This document shows, in pieces, positions 52,101-59,870 of a stretch of DNA of 64,000 nucleotides. The notes under the pieces are model-generated. The model did not search any database. It saw nothing but the letters and a program-made list of their open reading frames with translations, and was not told the DNA's origin. This stretch comes from Brachypterus glaber (Eukaryota > Arthropoda > Insecta > Coleoptera > Kateretidae), in assembly GCA_958510825.1 (NCBI GenBank), contig OY294044.1:46092626-46156625 (forward strand), in the 5' to 3' direction. The number at the start of each line of letters is the position of its first letter. Position 1 is the stretch's first letter. Both the position numbers and the translations under genes were made by a program.

Positions 52101-55100
52101 TATAAACTATTAAATAAATAAAATAAATAAATAAATAAACACATAAGAAACTTTTTTAATATCTGTAATGGTTAAAAAATTAGGAACAATCAATTAGGTA
52201 AATTTTGACAGCCTATAACTAGAAAACAAATGAGCGCAGAAAAAAAAAGACATGAAACTTAAATATCCTAATTTAAAGATCTTTTAATTTTATAATTAAA
52301 CAATCTTTTACCATGGAGAAAAAAATATAGAGGTCGCCACAGGGCCAAATCGTCATATGGTATTTAACTTGTAGTATAGGTGAGAATATAAACCACGGTT
52401 CCTGATTTTTTTTAATATCCCTTACCATATTCGAGAAAAATGACGAGGGCGGGAATTCTGGATCACCCTGTACACACAGTTTTCGACATTTTAGTATTTA
52501 ATTTTTCGTCCTCGAACCGTGAAATTTTACCTTCAAATGAACTTTTCTCGAAAACGGTTAATCCTACAGTATTACAACAAGAGTACCTTTTTTATGTATT
52601 TTGACCTGAGGAAGCATATTTCAAAAATAAAATTGCAAAAAAGTTACACAGAAAAAAGTTTGGGACAAAAAACTGATAAGGCCCCCCGTTTCGCACACCC
52701 CTGGCTTAAATAAGTACGTGAAAATGACATACAAAGATGGGCCTTGTTAGGATTAATTCACGTGCAAAACCTCGTTAATATATCTCAAAGGGTTCCTGAG
52801 TTATTAAATAAAAACCGATTTTTTTTAGCCAATTTCAAAGGGGCGTAGCTCCCTTATGACGCATTTTTAGACATATGTTTATAGGAACTTTTTGTCATAT
52901 TTTATCATGTAGAATCACCTGTTAAAATTTCCTACGTTATTTCAAATACACCGTGTATATATCATGCTTTTTATTATTTTAATTTTAGGAGACTGAACAA
53001 TTGGAGCATTTACTCCACGAAATAGAACATCAGTTGCACACATGCACCCGTTCCGAACTCATTTCGAAAAGCAGCGATTTGTCGAGAATGATCCACGCCA
53101 TACGCAAAAAACCCATGACCAGTTTTGTTACAGCTCCCGTACCCGCAGATTTTCACAGGTTATTTTTTTTTTAATTACTAGGAACTATATATTACTTTCC
53201 CAGATTTCTGCCGAATTTTTTTAAAAAACATTAATAAGTTTTTTCTATTTTGCGACACTTATCAGCTCATAATCACACGCATTTTGCGTTTTATTATAGG
53301 CCCATAAGAGGTCTCTACTTTTTTTTCTGTTGGGTTGGCAACATACAAAAGCCTATCTTTTGACGTTTTGTGTGCAAATGTCAATGTTGATTTAAAGTTT
53401 AATTTTTTACAAAATTTTGTGTTTGGGTTATTTTTTACCGTGTTAAAATTGTGGACCGGTTAATTACAGTGAAAAAAGAAGGGATGACTGCAAAATATAT
53501 CAAAATATCAATTGTCCTTAGAATTTTAAACATAGTGTAAACTGTAATGCCAACCCACAACAAAAATCCCTAAATCAGTCATCAATTTAAATGTAAGTTT
53601 TTTAAATTTTAGAGCAAAATAGAAAAAATTGTATAAAGCACTCGTTTCATAACACGTTTTTAGAAAACTAGTACTCTAGAAAACTCGCCGCAAGCGGTTC
53701 GTTTTCTAAATTTGTACTCGTGCGCTAAAAACGTATGTTATGAAACTAGTTTTTTGTGTTTGGGTTATTTTTTACCGTGTTAAAATTGTGGACCGGTTAA
53801 TTACAGTGAAAAAAGAAGGGATGACTGCAAAATATATCAAAATATCAATTGATCTTAGAATTTTAAACATAGTGTAAACTGTAATGCCAACCCATAACAA
53901 AAATCCCTAAATCAGTCATCAATTTAAATGTAAGTTTTTATAAAATTTTAGAGCAAAATAGAAAATATTGTATAAAGCAATCGTTTCATAACACATTTTA
54001 GAGCACTAGTACTTTAGAAAACTCGCCGCAAGCGCCGCAAAAACCGTCTAGGGTAAAATACAGTATGTACTGGACTTGTTGTTAGTTTTTTGTATTGTGC
54101 TATTTAAATTATTCTTATAATGCTTTATATTTAGAAAAGTTATGCAAATTAGGTTGTTTTATTTTTTCGATAAATTTTATTCTACTAAAAACCTATTAAT
54201 GCTTTTTAAAAAAATTCGGCAGATTTGCAGAGGAGTTTTAGTAGTAGTTTATTTACGGAAATTCCATTTTAACAATAATTAATATAAAAAATATCAATAC
54301 ATATCACAATATAAATCACAAGTTATACATATCTAAAACTAACCTATTCAGGTCCCGAGAACTAAGTTGCTTTTTAAAATTAGTCAAATTAGTGAAAAAA
54401 TCCAAGTCTAACATATTAGCAAGCCTGCATATCCTACTAATAGGAGAATTATTACCATAATTGGTTCTATGTGGAGTATTTTAGAAAATACGAGAGGTCC
54501 TATTGTTGGAGGGTATCAAAAAATTTAGTAATGCTAGGGCTTCAGGACAGTCTACTAGCCCGTTTACTATTTTAAAAAGGAAGGTTTGATCTAAAATGAT
54601 AGGAGTCTTGCTCTAGTAATAAAATGAAAAGTGTTTACCGATTTTTTTACGTTTCTCGAAGTTGATTACTGTCAGAAAAATTCTGTCTGTTTGTCTGTCT
54701 GTCCAAAAATATAGTGACCACGATAACGCGAGAACGCTTTGACCTAAATACTTCAAATTTGTTTGTAAAGTTTTTCGTTTTTCAAAAAAAAAAAAATATA
54801 TATATATATATATTAAAAACAACTTGATTATTGGTTTTAGTGAACCTAGGCCTACAGGGAAAAGTATTCCAAACTTAAAAAAAAAATCTATCAATGCGTT
54901 TTGAGAAAAATGATTTTTATTTGTTTTAACAATAAAAAATACATATTAAAAATTATTTTAGATATTCAGATTTAATGTCAAAAAGTGAGAAAAAAGTTTC
55001 TATGGACGCGGGAGCTAAATTTCTTTTTAATGGAGCTAGCGTACTTTTAATGATAGAATATTTATCACTTCATATCTCAGAAACGGTTTAACTCATTGAC

Positions 55101-57291
55101 ATGATTTTTTTACTGTACTATAGAGCCAATAAATGTAAACATTTAACGTTTCATTAAAACTAACTTTGACCAGGGCGTAGATAATCTTTAAACATAAAAT
55201 TTTTTATCATAAAATAATGCTTATTGGTTGCATACTACAAATTTTAAGTCAATAAGTTGAACCGTTCTTGAGTTATGAAGTGAATAATATTCTAAAAATG
55301 CCCCTTAAACGTACTCCAGCTCCCCTAAGAAGCCATTTAACACAAACGTTCATAAAACTTTTTTTCTCACTTTTTGACGTATAATCTGGATATGTAAAAT
55401 AATTTTTAAATATTTCATTCTTTTTTTGTTAAAACAAATGAAAATCATTTTTCTCAAAAACGCATCGATATTTTTTTTTTAATTTGGTCTTAAAAAGATG
55501 CCAAAGTAATTAAATTATAAAAAAAACTTGAGCTAAATGTTGTTTCCAGACCAGTGTGGGAATGTTAGCACCCGTAAAAAAACATTATTTTTAGAATTAT
55601 TTAGAACAAAAATAAATCTAAATCTTACCAACAAAGTCAAAATTCCGATAATAAAAAATTATATAATTTTCTGTTTTCTTTAGCGAAATTGTTCCAGCAT
55701 ACGATAGCAGTACATTTGTTATGCACTGCTTTTCGCAACTGCAAAGGAAAGCGGATCCCGTTTACTCTACACCGTTACATTGTAACGGATTGTGCTGGCG
55801 ACTAAAGGTCTATCCGGACGGTAACGGAGTGGTACGAGGAAATTATTTATCGGTGTTTTTGGAATTAAGTGCTGGGTACCCAGAAACATCTAAGTAAGTT
55901 TTTAAATAGTTTATAAATTAAATTAAATAGAGTGGACCTAAAATTGAACCTTGAGGCACCCCGTGAATGTTTTTTTTAGAGAAAGTACTATACCTTAGTA
56001 GATCCCTAATCAGGAAGAACCCAACGCGCGTAGTTTGGACAGAATGTTAAAGAGTTCTTCAGGAGCTTCCACATTAAACGCAAAACGCTTATTTGATATT
56101 ATAGAAGCCAATTCTTATAGTATTTTTCATGGAGGTGTTAAATCCGTTTAAGAAAAATATCTACATATTTTAGTTATTTATAAAATCAATGTAAAAAAAA
56201 TCGAATTTATCTTTTTTGGTTAACTTTCAGTACGTTTAAAACAATTATAGTACATTGGCTTAAACTAAAGCTTTATATTTAAACTTGAAACCTTGAAGCT
56301 CAGTGTGCCAGACACAATAAAGATTTTTTAAACAAATCGTCATATACTGAAAAAATATAGTTCAATACACGTTATTTTCTTTTAGATACGAATACAGAGT
56401 AGAAATGATTCACCAATCGAGCCGGGATTCATCAAAAAACATCATCAGAGAGTTCGCTTCAGATTTCGAAGTTGGCGAATGTTGGGGATACAACCGATTC
56501 TTCAGATTGGACCTTTTGGCCAGTGAAGGCTATCTAAATGTTGCTTTAGATACTCTTGTATTAAGGTAACTCTACATTAAAGATATTTTTTTATTGAAAC
56601 ATTATGAAAAATTAACTACGTTTGTAGAAAAAAAAAACTAAATTTGTTTTTTTTTATTTAGCAACTTTTTAGTTAAATAATTGTTTTGTGTTAGATTCCA
56701 AGTTAGAGCTCCAACATTCTACCAACGCTGCAGGGACCAACAGTGGTACATCAACCAGTTACAAACAGTACAAAATCAATATATCACACAGATAAATGAA
56801 TCGAAGGAGGTACGGATATTAAACCCAAGAAAAACTAGTTTTAACCAGTTTCATTTCAGAGATTAGCAGCTGAAATATCCAGAAATGCCGTGGCAGCTAC
56901 ATTGAGCGCAACACAACCAGTGGAAATGGGAGGAGTAGCTTTGATTAAGAGTCTTTACGCGACATCTTTAAACAATGAAGCATCATTAACTAACATTAAC
57001 AAGAAAAACGTTTCTACTAATGATTGTCCGTGTACTTCAAGCATGTCTACTCCGAATATGGATATCGGCAGTGGAAGTAGCACTTCTTCTTCTTCTACTT
57101 CCTCAATTCAGACTCAGGTTTCTTCTACAAGTAAGAAATTGGATTCTGCAACATCTCCTCCTGAGCAGAATAGAGATATAGTAGATAGGGAATCGCCAAG
57201 ACATCTTTTAGGGCTCGATGTATCTCTCAATTCCACTAATTTGTTAAACTTGTCCATGTCTTTAACGCTGACTTCTAGTAGCAGTGAAAGC
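34091..57291 (+). CDS. TRIM37: E3 ubiquitin ligase TRIM37 (3' part outside window)
   Basis: Nine coding exons join without frame breaks into 594 codons: 34091-34141, 45463-45728, 46439-46649, 46707-46853, 52989-53158, 55684-55893, 56386-56565, 56695-56809, 56860-57291. Domains: RING about 25-64 ([15 protein letters not shown]), B-box about 107-148, coiled coil about 148-275 ([12 protein letters not shown]), MATH/TRAF-like domain about 283-415 ([18 protein letters not shown]), then a Ser/Thr-rich tail. This order is unique to TRIM37, a RING E3 ligase linked in vertebrates to centrosome, peroxisome and chromatin roles. The substrate in this animal is unknown. No stop is reached by 57291 and no further exon was found to 64000, so the C-terminal acidic/disordered part lies beyond. 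Introns 1 (11.3 kb) and 4 (6.1 kb) are swollen with transposons. Confidence 0.93.
34134..35130. repeat. Four-copy tandem repeat at TRIM37 exon 1 donor (about 250-bp unit)
   Basis: Units start near 34134, 34389, 34633 and 34882. Each carries AGTGTTTTGTTTAATTTC, TTGCTTGAACTG and CGGATTTACGGCAGTGGTGC. Units 3 and 4 include AGTGTGGAG, the last bases of exon 1, followed by TTTAG instead of the GTTAG donor. A further, more diverged piece is found at 35930-36090. Confidence 0.85.
35131..36299. other. TRIM37 intron 1, diverged repeats
   Basis: 35110-35240 and 35930-36090 are diverged copies of each other. 35310-35345 resembles an end of the K elements at 48494 (TAATACTTGAACATTCCC). No coding signal. 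Confidence 0.45.
36300..36445. mobile_element. Partial relative of element P
   Basis: Starts CCCAGATAGCACA like element P (CCCAGACAGCACA), and is filled with GGATATCC / AGGATAT sub-repeats in place of P's AAGACGTC units. The far end is not found. Confidence 0.45.
36464..37162. mobile_element. TIR element broken by a LINE fragment
   Basis: Inverted ends ATTATGTACAACTGTCCCCG and its near complement at 37138-37160 (CGGGGACATTTGTACATAAT), plus inner pairing around TTGCTATATAGTATT / AATACTATTTGATAGC. The left arm is separated from the rest by the LINE piece at 36503-37000. Confidence 0.6.
36520..37000 (-). pseudogene. CR1-group LINE ORF2 3' fragment
   Basis: Minus-strand peptides [15 protein letters not shown] and [14 protein letters not shown], then after one frameshift near 36775 [17 protein letters not shown] and [12 protein letters not shown] to a stop. 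This is the usual C-terminal end of CR1/Jockey-group reverse transcriptase proteins. The tail is (TAA)n-like at 36518-36530. Confidence 0.7.
37163..38009. other. TRIM37 intron 1, unassigned
   Basis: Includes a GC-richer patch at 37200-37330 with CGTGCGTGCGTGC, and AT-rich DNA with no recognised gene. 37680-37720 repeats the CGCACTATGTTGCCAA motif of the exon 1 tandem repeat. Confidence 0.3.
38010..38298. mobile_element. Solo arm of element F
   Basis: Matches the left arm of element F (GTTTATTAACTTATCAAAATG, CACCCTGTATAATTTT, TTTGACAGAACATG). No partner arm nearby. Confidence 0.65.
38881..38904 (+). CDS. TRIM37: Possible alternative TRIM37 first exon
   Basis: ATG then MDCSSSES ending at TCG|GTAAGA in phase 0, the same phase as exon 1. 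Joined to exon 2 it would read SSESTLAEVF, and an N-terminus of this length and an MD start also occur in vertebrate TRIM37. Very short, so chance is possible. Confidence 0.3.
38990..39045. repeat. Short palindrome
   Basis: Arms TATTATTACCTA and TAGGTAATAATA around CGA at about 39000-39027. Small hairpin of unknown role. Confidence 0.5.
39405..39900 (+). mobile_element. Dispersed repeat T (GGGCCGGATTC end), forward
   Basis: Contains two inner repeats of GCGCCGCAGG followed by AAATTTTTTAC, then CTCGTTTTGACGCC and CCGGGCCCGGGCAGCCGG, ending CTGAATCCGGCCC. The same parts occur in reverse order and strand at 58043-58560. Non-coding. Confidence 0.6.
39901..40734. other. TRIM37 intron 1, unassigned, with hairpin
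   Basis: A hairpin with arms AAAATTAACCTGC / GCAGGTTAATTTT lies at about 40170-40207. The open frame at 40534-40737 is not recognised and has no splice support. Confidence 0.3.
40736..41474. mobile_element. TIR element, CTCGTCGTATCAGAACAAC ends
   Basis: About 34-bp inverted ends (AGCTCGTCGTATCAGAACAA and the complement at 41440-41474) around an AT-rich, non-coding interior. Confidence 0.6.
41524..42206 (+). mobile_element. Element family A, full-length copy
   Basis: TA then CAGGGTGATCAATAACTGGC on the left. On the right the arm ends CAGTTACTGATCAGGG, with a decayed terminus. No ORF. Confidence 0.75.
42207..43560. other. TRIM37 intron 1: unassigned plus CGATAACTCAAGAA repeat
   Basis: 42791-43090 is a copy of a dispersed repeat (TTACTTTCCCCAAG, TCTGTGTGTCCGGG, GTGACCACGATAACTCAAGA, AGTTCTAGGCTGGGATTG) that recurs at 47825-48140 and in part at 54660-54870. 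The 42484-42690 frame lies outside that repeat and is unrecognised. Confidence 0.45.
43561..44125. mobile_element. Foldback element with 15-bp tandem repeats in its arms
   Basis: Inverted arms of about 165-180 bp, each made of 15-bp units of the type ACTCCGTAACATCTCT, ends GGCAGACTAACATC and GATGTTAGTCTGCC. Exact 8-bp flanking repeat AAATTCTG (43553-43560, 44126-44133). The right arm has one extra unit. The loop is about 250 bp, non-coding. The architecture is that of Drosophila FB foldback transposons. Confidence 0.85.
44204..44775. mobile_element. Diverged palindromic element with a nested hairpin element
   Basis: Outer diverged arms (ACAAAACAGTTAAAGGA .. TCCTTTAATTGTTTTGT). Inside, 44333-44545 is a cleaner palindrome (TATGGTCTGTG, GTAAATTAAAAATCGCACAG and complements). 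Non-coding. Confidence 0.55.
44776..45462. other. TRIM37 intron 1, end
   Basis: AT-rich, no repeat family assigned, ending in the polypyrimidine tract and AG of exon 2. Confidence 0.4.
45463..45728 (+). CDS. TRIM37: TRIM37 exon 2: RING finger
   Basis: Acceptor TTTTTCAG|ACA, donor CAA|GTAAAA, ends in phase 2. Encodes all RING cysteines (C25, C28, C38, C41, C46, C49, C61, C64 region) and [15 protein letters not shown]. The most conserved part of the gene. Confidence 0.95.
45729..46438. other. TRIM37 intron 2
   Basis: 710-bp intron with a few short CG-containing patches (CCGGCCGGCCGCGG near 45857). No gene or clear transposon. Confidence 0.5.
46439..46649 (+). CDS. TRIM37: TRIM37 exon 3: B-box and start of coiled coil
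   Basis: Completes Lys106, then [28 protein letters not shown] and [14 protein letters not shown]. Donor GTC|GTACGT. The zinc ligands of a B-box type 2 are present. Confidence 0.93.
46707..46853 (+). CDS. TRIM37: TRIM37 exon 4: coiled coil
   Basis: 49 codons, phase 0 on both sides, after a 57-bp intron. [20 protein letters not shown] continues the coiled coil and ends [10 protein letters not shown] at CAA|GTGAGT. Confidence 0.93.
47035..47250. mobile_element. MITE M, copy 1
   Basis: Inverted ends TATTTTACTATTCCTTAAAACG and CGTTGTTAGGAATAGTA. Interior GACTGATCGATTTCGTGC then TTTTTAGCACTCTTCAGAGC. Second copy at 47450. Confidence 0.65.
47450..47806. mobile_element. MITE M, copy 2 with inverted duplication
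   Basis: Left half as copy 1. The right half is nearly its complete reverse complement, with a partial third repeat (TTTCGTAGTTGTCCTTACTACC twice) at the centre. Almost a perfect 350-bp palindrome. Confidence 0.7.
47825..48140 (+). repeat. CGATAACTCAAGAACG dispersed repeat, copy 2
   Basis: Begins TTTACTTTCCCCAAGTCTTG, contains CTGTCTGTCGGTCTGTGTGT and GATTATCCAAAGTTCTAGGC. Near copy of 42791-43090. Confidence 0.7.
48342..48477. mobile_element. Small palindromic MITE L
   Basis: Arms of about 37 bp (CTTTATGGTTGATTTACCC .. GGGTAAACCATATAAAG) with a 60-bp loop. Confidence 0.65.
48494..48698. mobile_element. Palindromic element K1
   Basis: Ends GGGAACGTTCAAG and ACGTTCCC, adjacent TAA (48491-48493) and TTA (48699-48701). 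The centre is a hairpin of CCCCCCCTAATAGGGGG type. Three-base TWA flanks hint at PIF/Harbinger-type insertion. Confidence 0.6.
48702..48902. mobile_element. Palindromic element K2, directly adjacent
   Basis: Same family as K1, beginning three bases after it ends, and flanked by TTA and TAA (48903-48905). The two halves of K1 and K2 can pair with each other as well as internally. Confidence 0.6.
48904..49487. mobile_element. Probable TIR element, AGGGCCTAACCC ends
   Basis: AGGGCCTAACCC at 48905 and the complement GGGTTAGGCC at about 49477-49486, with a further AAGGGCCTAACCCGC at 49080. Non-coding. Possibly two overlapping copies. Confidence 0.4.
49841..50533 (-). mobile_element. Element family A, copy in intron 4
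   Basis: TA then AAGGGTTATCAGTAACTGCC (decayed terminus) to GATCACCCTG|TA at 50534. Reverse orientation relative to 41524. Confidence 0.75.
50649..52470. mobile_element. TIR element I, long arms, TA duplication
   Basis: Arms of about 320 bp start CAGGGTGATCCAGAATTCCC and end with the complement; TA at 50647-50648 and 52471-52472. The shared CAGGGTGATC terminus suggests the same mobilising transposase as family A. A second inverted pair (TTTAAAAAAGGTCCTAAGCG near 51346 and its complement near 51770) marks a nested older palindrome. No ORF. Confidence 0.75.
52480..52965 (+). repeat. Diverged relative of element family A
   Basis: Shares the order GTATTTTGACC.., AAGTTTGGGACAAAAA, GGCGTAGCTCCCTTATG and TAGAATCACCTGTTAAA with family A, but lacks good ends. 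It runs to within 25 bp of exon 5. Confidence 0.55.
52989..53158 (+). CDS. TRIM37: TRIM37 exon 5: end of coiled coil
   Basis: [19 protein letters not shown] through [11 protein letters not shown], donor CAG|GTTATT. Colinear with the vertebrate linker that precedes the MATH domain. Confidence 0.9.
53418..54030. repeat. 336-bp direct tandem duplication in intron 5
   Basis: Two head-to-tail copies (starting about 53418 and 53754) sharing ACCGTGTTAAAATTGTGGAC, GAAGGGATGACTGCAAAATA and ATCCCTAAATCAGTCATC, with only scattered differences. Non-coding. Confidence 0.85.
54233..54600 (-). pseudogene. LINE ORF2 3' fragment in intron 5
   Basis: Minus-strand peptides [20 protein letters not shown], a stop in the middle, then [18 protein letters not shown] and [14 protein letters not shown] before a stop near 54315. 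This resembles the C-terminal tail of Jockey/CR1-group RT proteins. Confidence 0.6.
54660..54870 (+). repeat. CGATAACGCGAGAACG dispersed repeat, partial
   Basis: TCTGTCTGTTTGTCTGTCTG then AGTGACCACGATAACGCGAG, as in 42791 and 47825; includes a short (TA)n. Confidence 0.6.
54887..55472. mobile_element. Palindromic element U
   Basis: Arms start ATGCGTTTTGAGAAAAATGA and end with the near complement; AAAAAGTGAGAAAAAAG pairs with its complement further in. The centre contains diverged paired copies of CTCAGAAACGG. Non-coding. Confidence 0.6.
55684..55893 (+). CDS. TRIM37: TRIM37 exon 6: MATH domain, first part
   Basis: [39 protein letters not shown] and [13 protein letters not shown]; donor AA|GTAAGT. 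Classic MATH strands. Confidence 0.94.
55925..56150 (-). pseudogene. LINE reverse transcriptase remnant in intron 6
   Basis: Minus strand from 56000 down: [11 protein letters not shown], the RT block before the catalytic FADD, preceded (56140-56010) by a decayed [12 protein letters not shown] stretch with frameshifts. It starts about 30 bp after exon 6 and is cut at the gene side. Confidence 0.65.
56386..56565 (+). CDS. TRIM37: TRIM37 exon 7: MATH domain, middle
   Basis: [45 protein letters not shown]. Phases 2 in and 2 out; donor AG|GTAACT. Confidence 0.94.
56695..56809 (+). CDS. TRIM37: TRIM37 exon 8: MATH domain end
   Basis: [20 protein letters not shown] finishes the MATH fold, followed by a Gln-rich helix to NESKE at GAG|GTACGG. 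Confidence 0.93.
56860..57291 (+). CDS. TRIM37: TRIM37 exon 9: Ser/Thr-rich tail start
   Basis: [15 protein letters not shown] then a low-complexity Ser/Thr/Asn-rich stretch ending SSSSES at AGC|GTAAGT. Poorly conserved between animals, so this exon rests on frame and splice sites more than similarity. Confidence 0.8.
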
Positions 57292-57734
57292 GTAAGTAAC
57301 AAAGTTTTGCGCATTATTTTTTTTACATTTTAAGTATTTCCTATACACCTGTACTACTTTACAAGCTTTATGCAGAGCTCCCACTTGTTATAAAATCATA
57401 AAATGTCATAAAATGACCCAATTTGTCCTAAAATCGTCATAAAATAAAATTACTGTCATAAGTCATCAAATTTCATAAAAATACTCATACTTTTTACCTT
57501 CGAGAAAGAGAAGAGGAGATCTTTTTTGCTCTTTCTGACGTTTTTGATTTTTTTCTAAAAATAAGGAAAACAATCACGCAGCTTTGGAACTGACATATTC
57601 TGCCACCTCTGTTTTAGTTAGTTAGTTTTATGTCTGGTACACAGTGTGGTTACCAAAAGTTCTTGCTTGGGATTGGTTTCCATAAAAATTAGGGTGGGAA
57701 AATGGGGGAAACATTTTTTCACAAAAAAAATTAA

Positions 57735-58030
57735 ATTGGTATATAGGAATTTTTGAGGTTGCTAAAACTGATTAGAATGAACATTTTCTAATTCCGCCCC
57801 GTAGGGGAGGGGGTATTTTTTTAAATATTTTCAATCTTTTCGTCAAAATTGGTTTATTGGTCGCTGAAACTGGCTCTGATAATACATTTTTTCTAACTTC
57901 ACCCTCTGTGTGCAGGGGGTAATTATTTATTTTAGTAAAATTTGCTATAAAGGGTTTTTTATGTTGCTGAACTGAATTTTAGAATAAACATTTTTTAACT
58001 CCACCCCCTGGTGGTGAGCCAATAAAGGAA
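57735..58030. repeat. Tandem repeat, reverse copy of the 12.4-13.0 kb unit
   Basis: Three diverged units on the opposite strand (TTTTTGAGGTTGCTAAAACT.., CTAATTCCGCCCCGTAGGGG, ACTCCACCCCCTGG). Confidence 0.6.
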
Positions 58031-58042
58031 GGAATGTCTAAG

Positions 58043-58560
58043 CCAGGGCCGGATTCAGAGAGGAAAGCTTCCCCGGGCCCGGGTTTGAGGGGGGCCTGGC
58101 GTCGACAGTTTTTTTAAGTTTATAACAAACAGTTTATACTTCATTTATTTATACTTCCTCCCAGAGTGATAAGGGCGACAAAACGAGCAAATATGCAGGG
58201 CATTTTCCATAGACCTTCAAATTCGTAAAAATTTTCACCTGCAGCGCTAGGGCTTTAACATTTTTAAGATTTTAAAAAGTTTTACAATATTAAATTTCAA
58301 AAAATAAGCGTCAGAAATTAACAGAATTCGTGAAAAAAAAATCGTCTAGGCTGATAAAGCTTACTTGCATTTTTTTTAAATTGTAACACTTTTAAAATTT
58401 AACTACATCATCAAAATTACAAAAATTTTAGACTGCGGCGCTATGGATTTCTTTTTTTTAAGATTCAAAAACTAGAGTTTTACAATATTAAATAAAAAAA
58501 ACGTCAGAAATTAACAGAATTCTAAAAAAAATGACGGGCTGACAACCATTTTTCAGTCGT
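58043..58560 (-). mobile_element. Dispersed repeat T, reverse copy
   Basis: CAGGGCCGGATTCAG, CCGGGCCCGGG, GGCGACAAAACGAGCAAATA, GCAGCGCTAGGGC and a duplicated ACGTCAGAAATTAACAGAAT segment. Same family as 39405-39900. Confidence 0.6.
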
Positions 58561-58693
58561 CACTTTTTTGTCAGAAGGGGCGTCACTTTTTCGCCTTTTT
58601 GTCCAAATATTTTGTCATCAAATTTGTCATAAAATGCCTAAAATTGTCATAAAATCATAAAAAAAAATCTTAAAAAAGTCGGTGGGAGCCCTG

Positions 58694-59560
58694 TTTATGT
58701 GGATGTGTCTGACGAACAACAGGCCACATTAAAAATAAAACTAAAAAGTATCTTTGCAAAAATTGATATTTTAAACTAGATGAAACGTTGCAAGCACCCT
58801 GTCAAAACATCGGCACTATTGTACACTAGAGCCATCTAGTTTGCAAAAAACTGTATATAACATTTTTTATAGGGCTTAAAAAAAGCTTTTATTTAAAATA
58901 TAATTTTTTGAAATCGGGTTATAAATATGTGAGATATGCTAAAAATACCTTTTACAAGAAGTAAACGTCAATATCTCGAAAACAATGCGTTTTAGGAAAA
59001 CGTTGTTTATAACATTTTGACCAATTTAAAATTATCTTTTATACAAGTTCTAAATTAACCAAATACAATAATAATTGCCTTAATTATAAACAAAAAACGC
59101 TAAAAATAGTAGTTTTACCCTATTTTTACCCCCTTACCCTCAAAATCTAATCAGCTCTTCGGAATACGATAAGAAACAATATGCAAAAAACCGCAAGTCG
59201 ATATCTCATGTAGAAATGGAGTTAGAGAGTTTACAGACGGACGGAAAAACTTTTTTTTACTGATTTCGGCTCAGAATGGTCTAAAACGTCAAGAAATGTG
59301 AAAAAAACGTGGTCAAAAATTTTGACTTTTCGTCGAAGATTTCAATACATAGCACTATGGGACGAACCGGGCTGTAAGCCGGACATCATACTTTTCTTGA
59401 AAACGATAACTGGGATTTTGATAAAATTTGGTATGCAGCCATTTTTAGGTACGACAAAGCATTTTAACTAGGTTTCGTTTTTGGGAAAAAATCTGGAAAT
59501 CTGGAAAATCTGGAAAACTTTAAAAAAATTAAATTTATTTTTCTTTTATATGGTTAATTA
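58694..59560. other. Post-exon 9 intron, unassigned
   Basis: AT-rich with a CGATATCTC.. / GACGGACGG stretch near 59190-59245 that resembles the CGATAACTC repeat family. No exon seen. Confidence 0.35.
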
Positions 59561-59867
59561 CACCGGCACACAAAAAAAATTGTCTGTACACCGGGCGCCA
59601 CCTATCTACGGGCATGTTTTTCGACCCGCTGAATACGAATTTCAAGTCAGTTTAGGCCGTCCAGCCTTCAATTTCGAGTAAAAATTTTTTTTTTCTTGCC
59701 AAAACATCGAATTTTCGCTATTTTTTGGGTTTTTTTTTGCAATTTACTCGAAATTGAAGGCTGGACGGCCTAAACTGACTTGAAATTCGTATTCAGCGGG
59801 TCGAAAAACATGCCCGTAGATAGGTGGCGCCCGGTGTACAGACAATTTTTTTTTTTGTGTGCCGGTG
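59561..59867. mobile_element. TIR element J, 130-bp near-perfect arms
   Basis: Ends CACCGGCACAC and GTGTGCCGGTG with TTA on both sides (59558-59560, 59868-59870). Arms 59561-59690 and 59738-59867 are almost perfectly complementary, and each is an open frame encoding the same peptide on opposite strands. A TTA duplication suggests PIF/Harbinger-type insertion. Confidence 0.7.
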
Positions 59868-59870
59868 TTA

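Larger units (their letters stand above)
57373..58693. mobile_element. hAT-like TIR element Q (composite)
   Basis: Ends CAGAGCTCCCAC and GTGGGAGCCCTG, flanked by TTTATG (57367-57372, 58694-58699). Just inside each end are several ATAAAATGTCATAAAATG-like units on opposite strands. The middle is filled by other repeats (tandem repeat 57735-58030, repeat T 58043-58560). No transposase seen. Confidence 0.65.
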
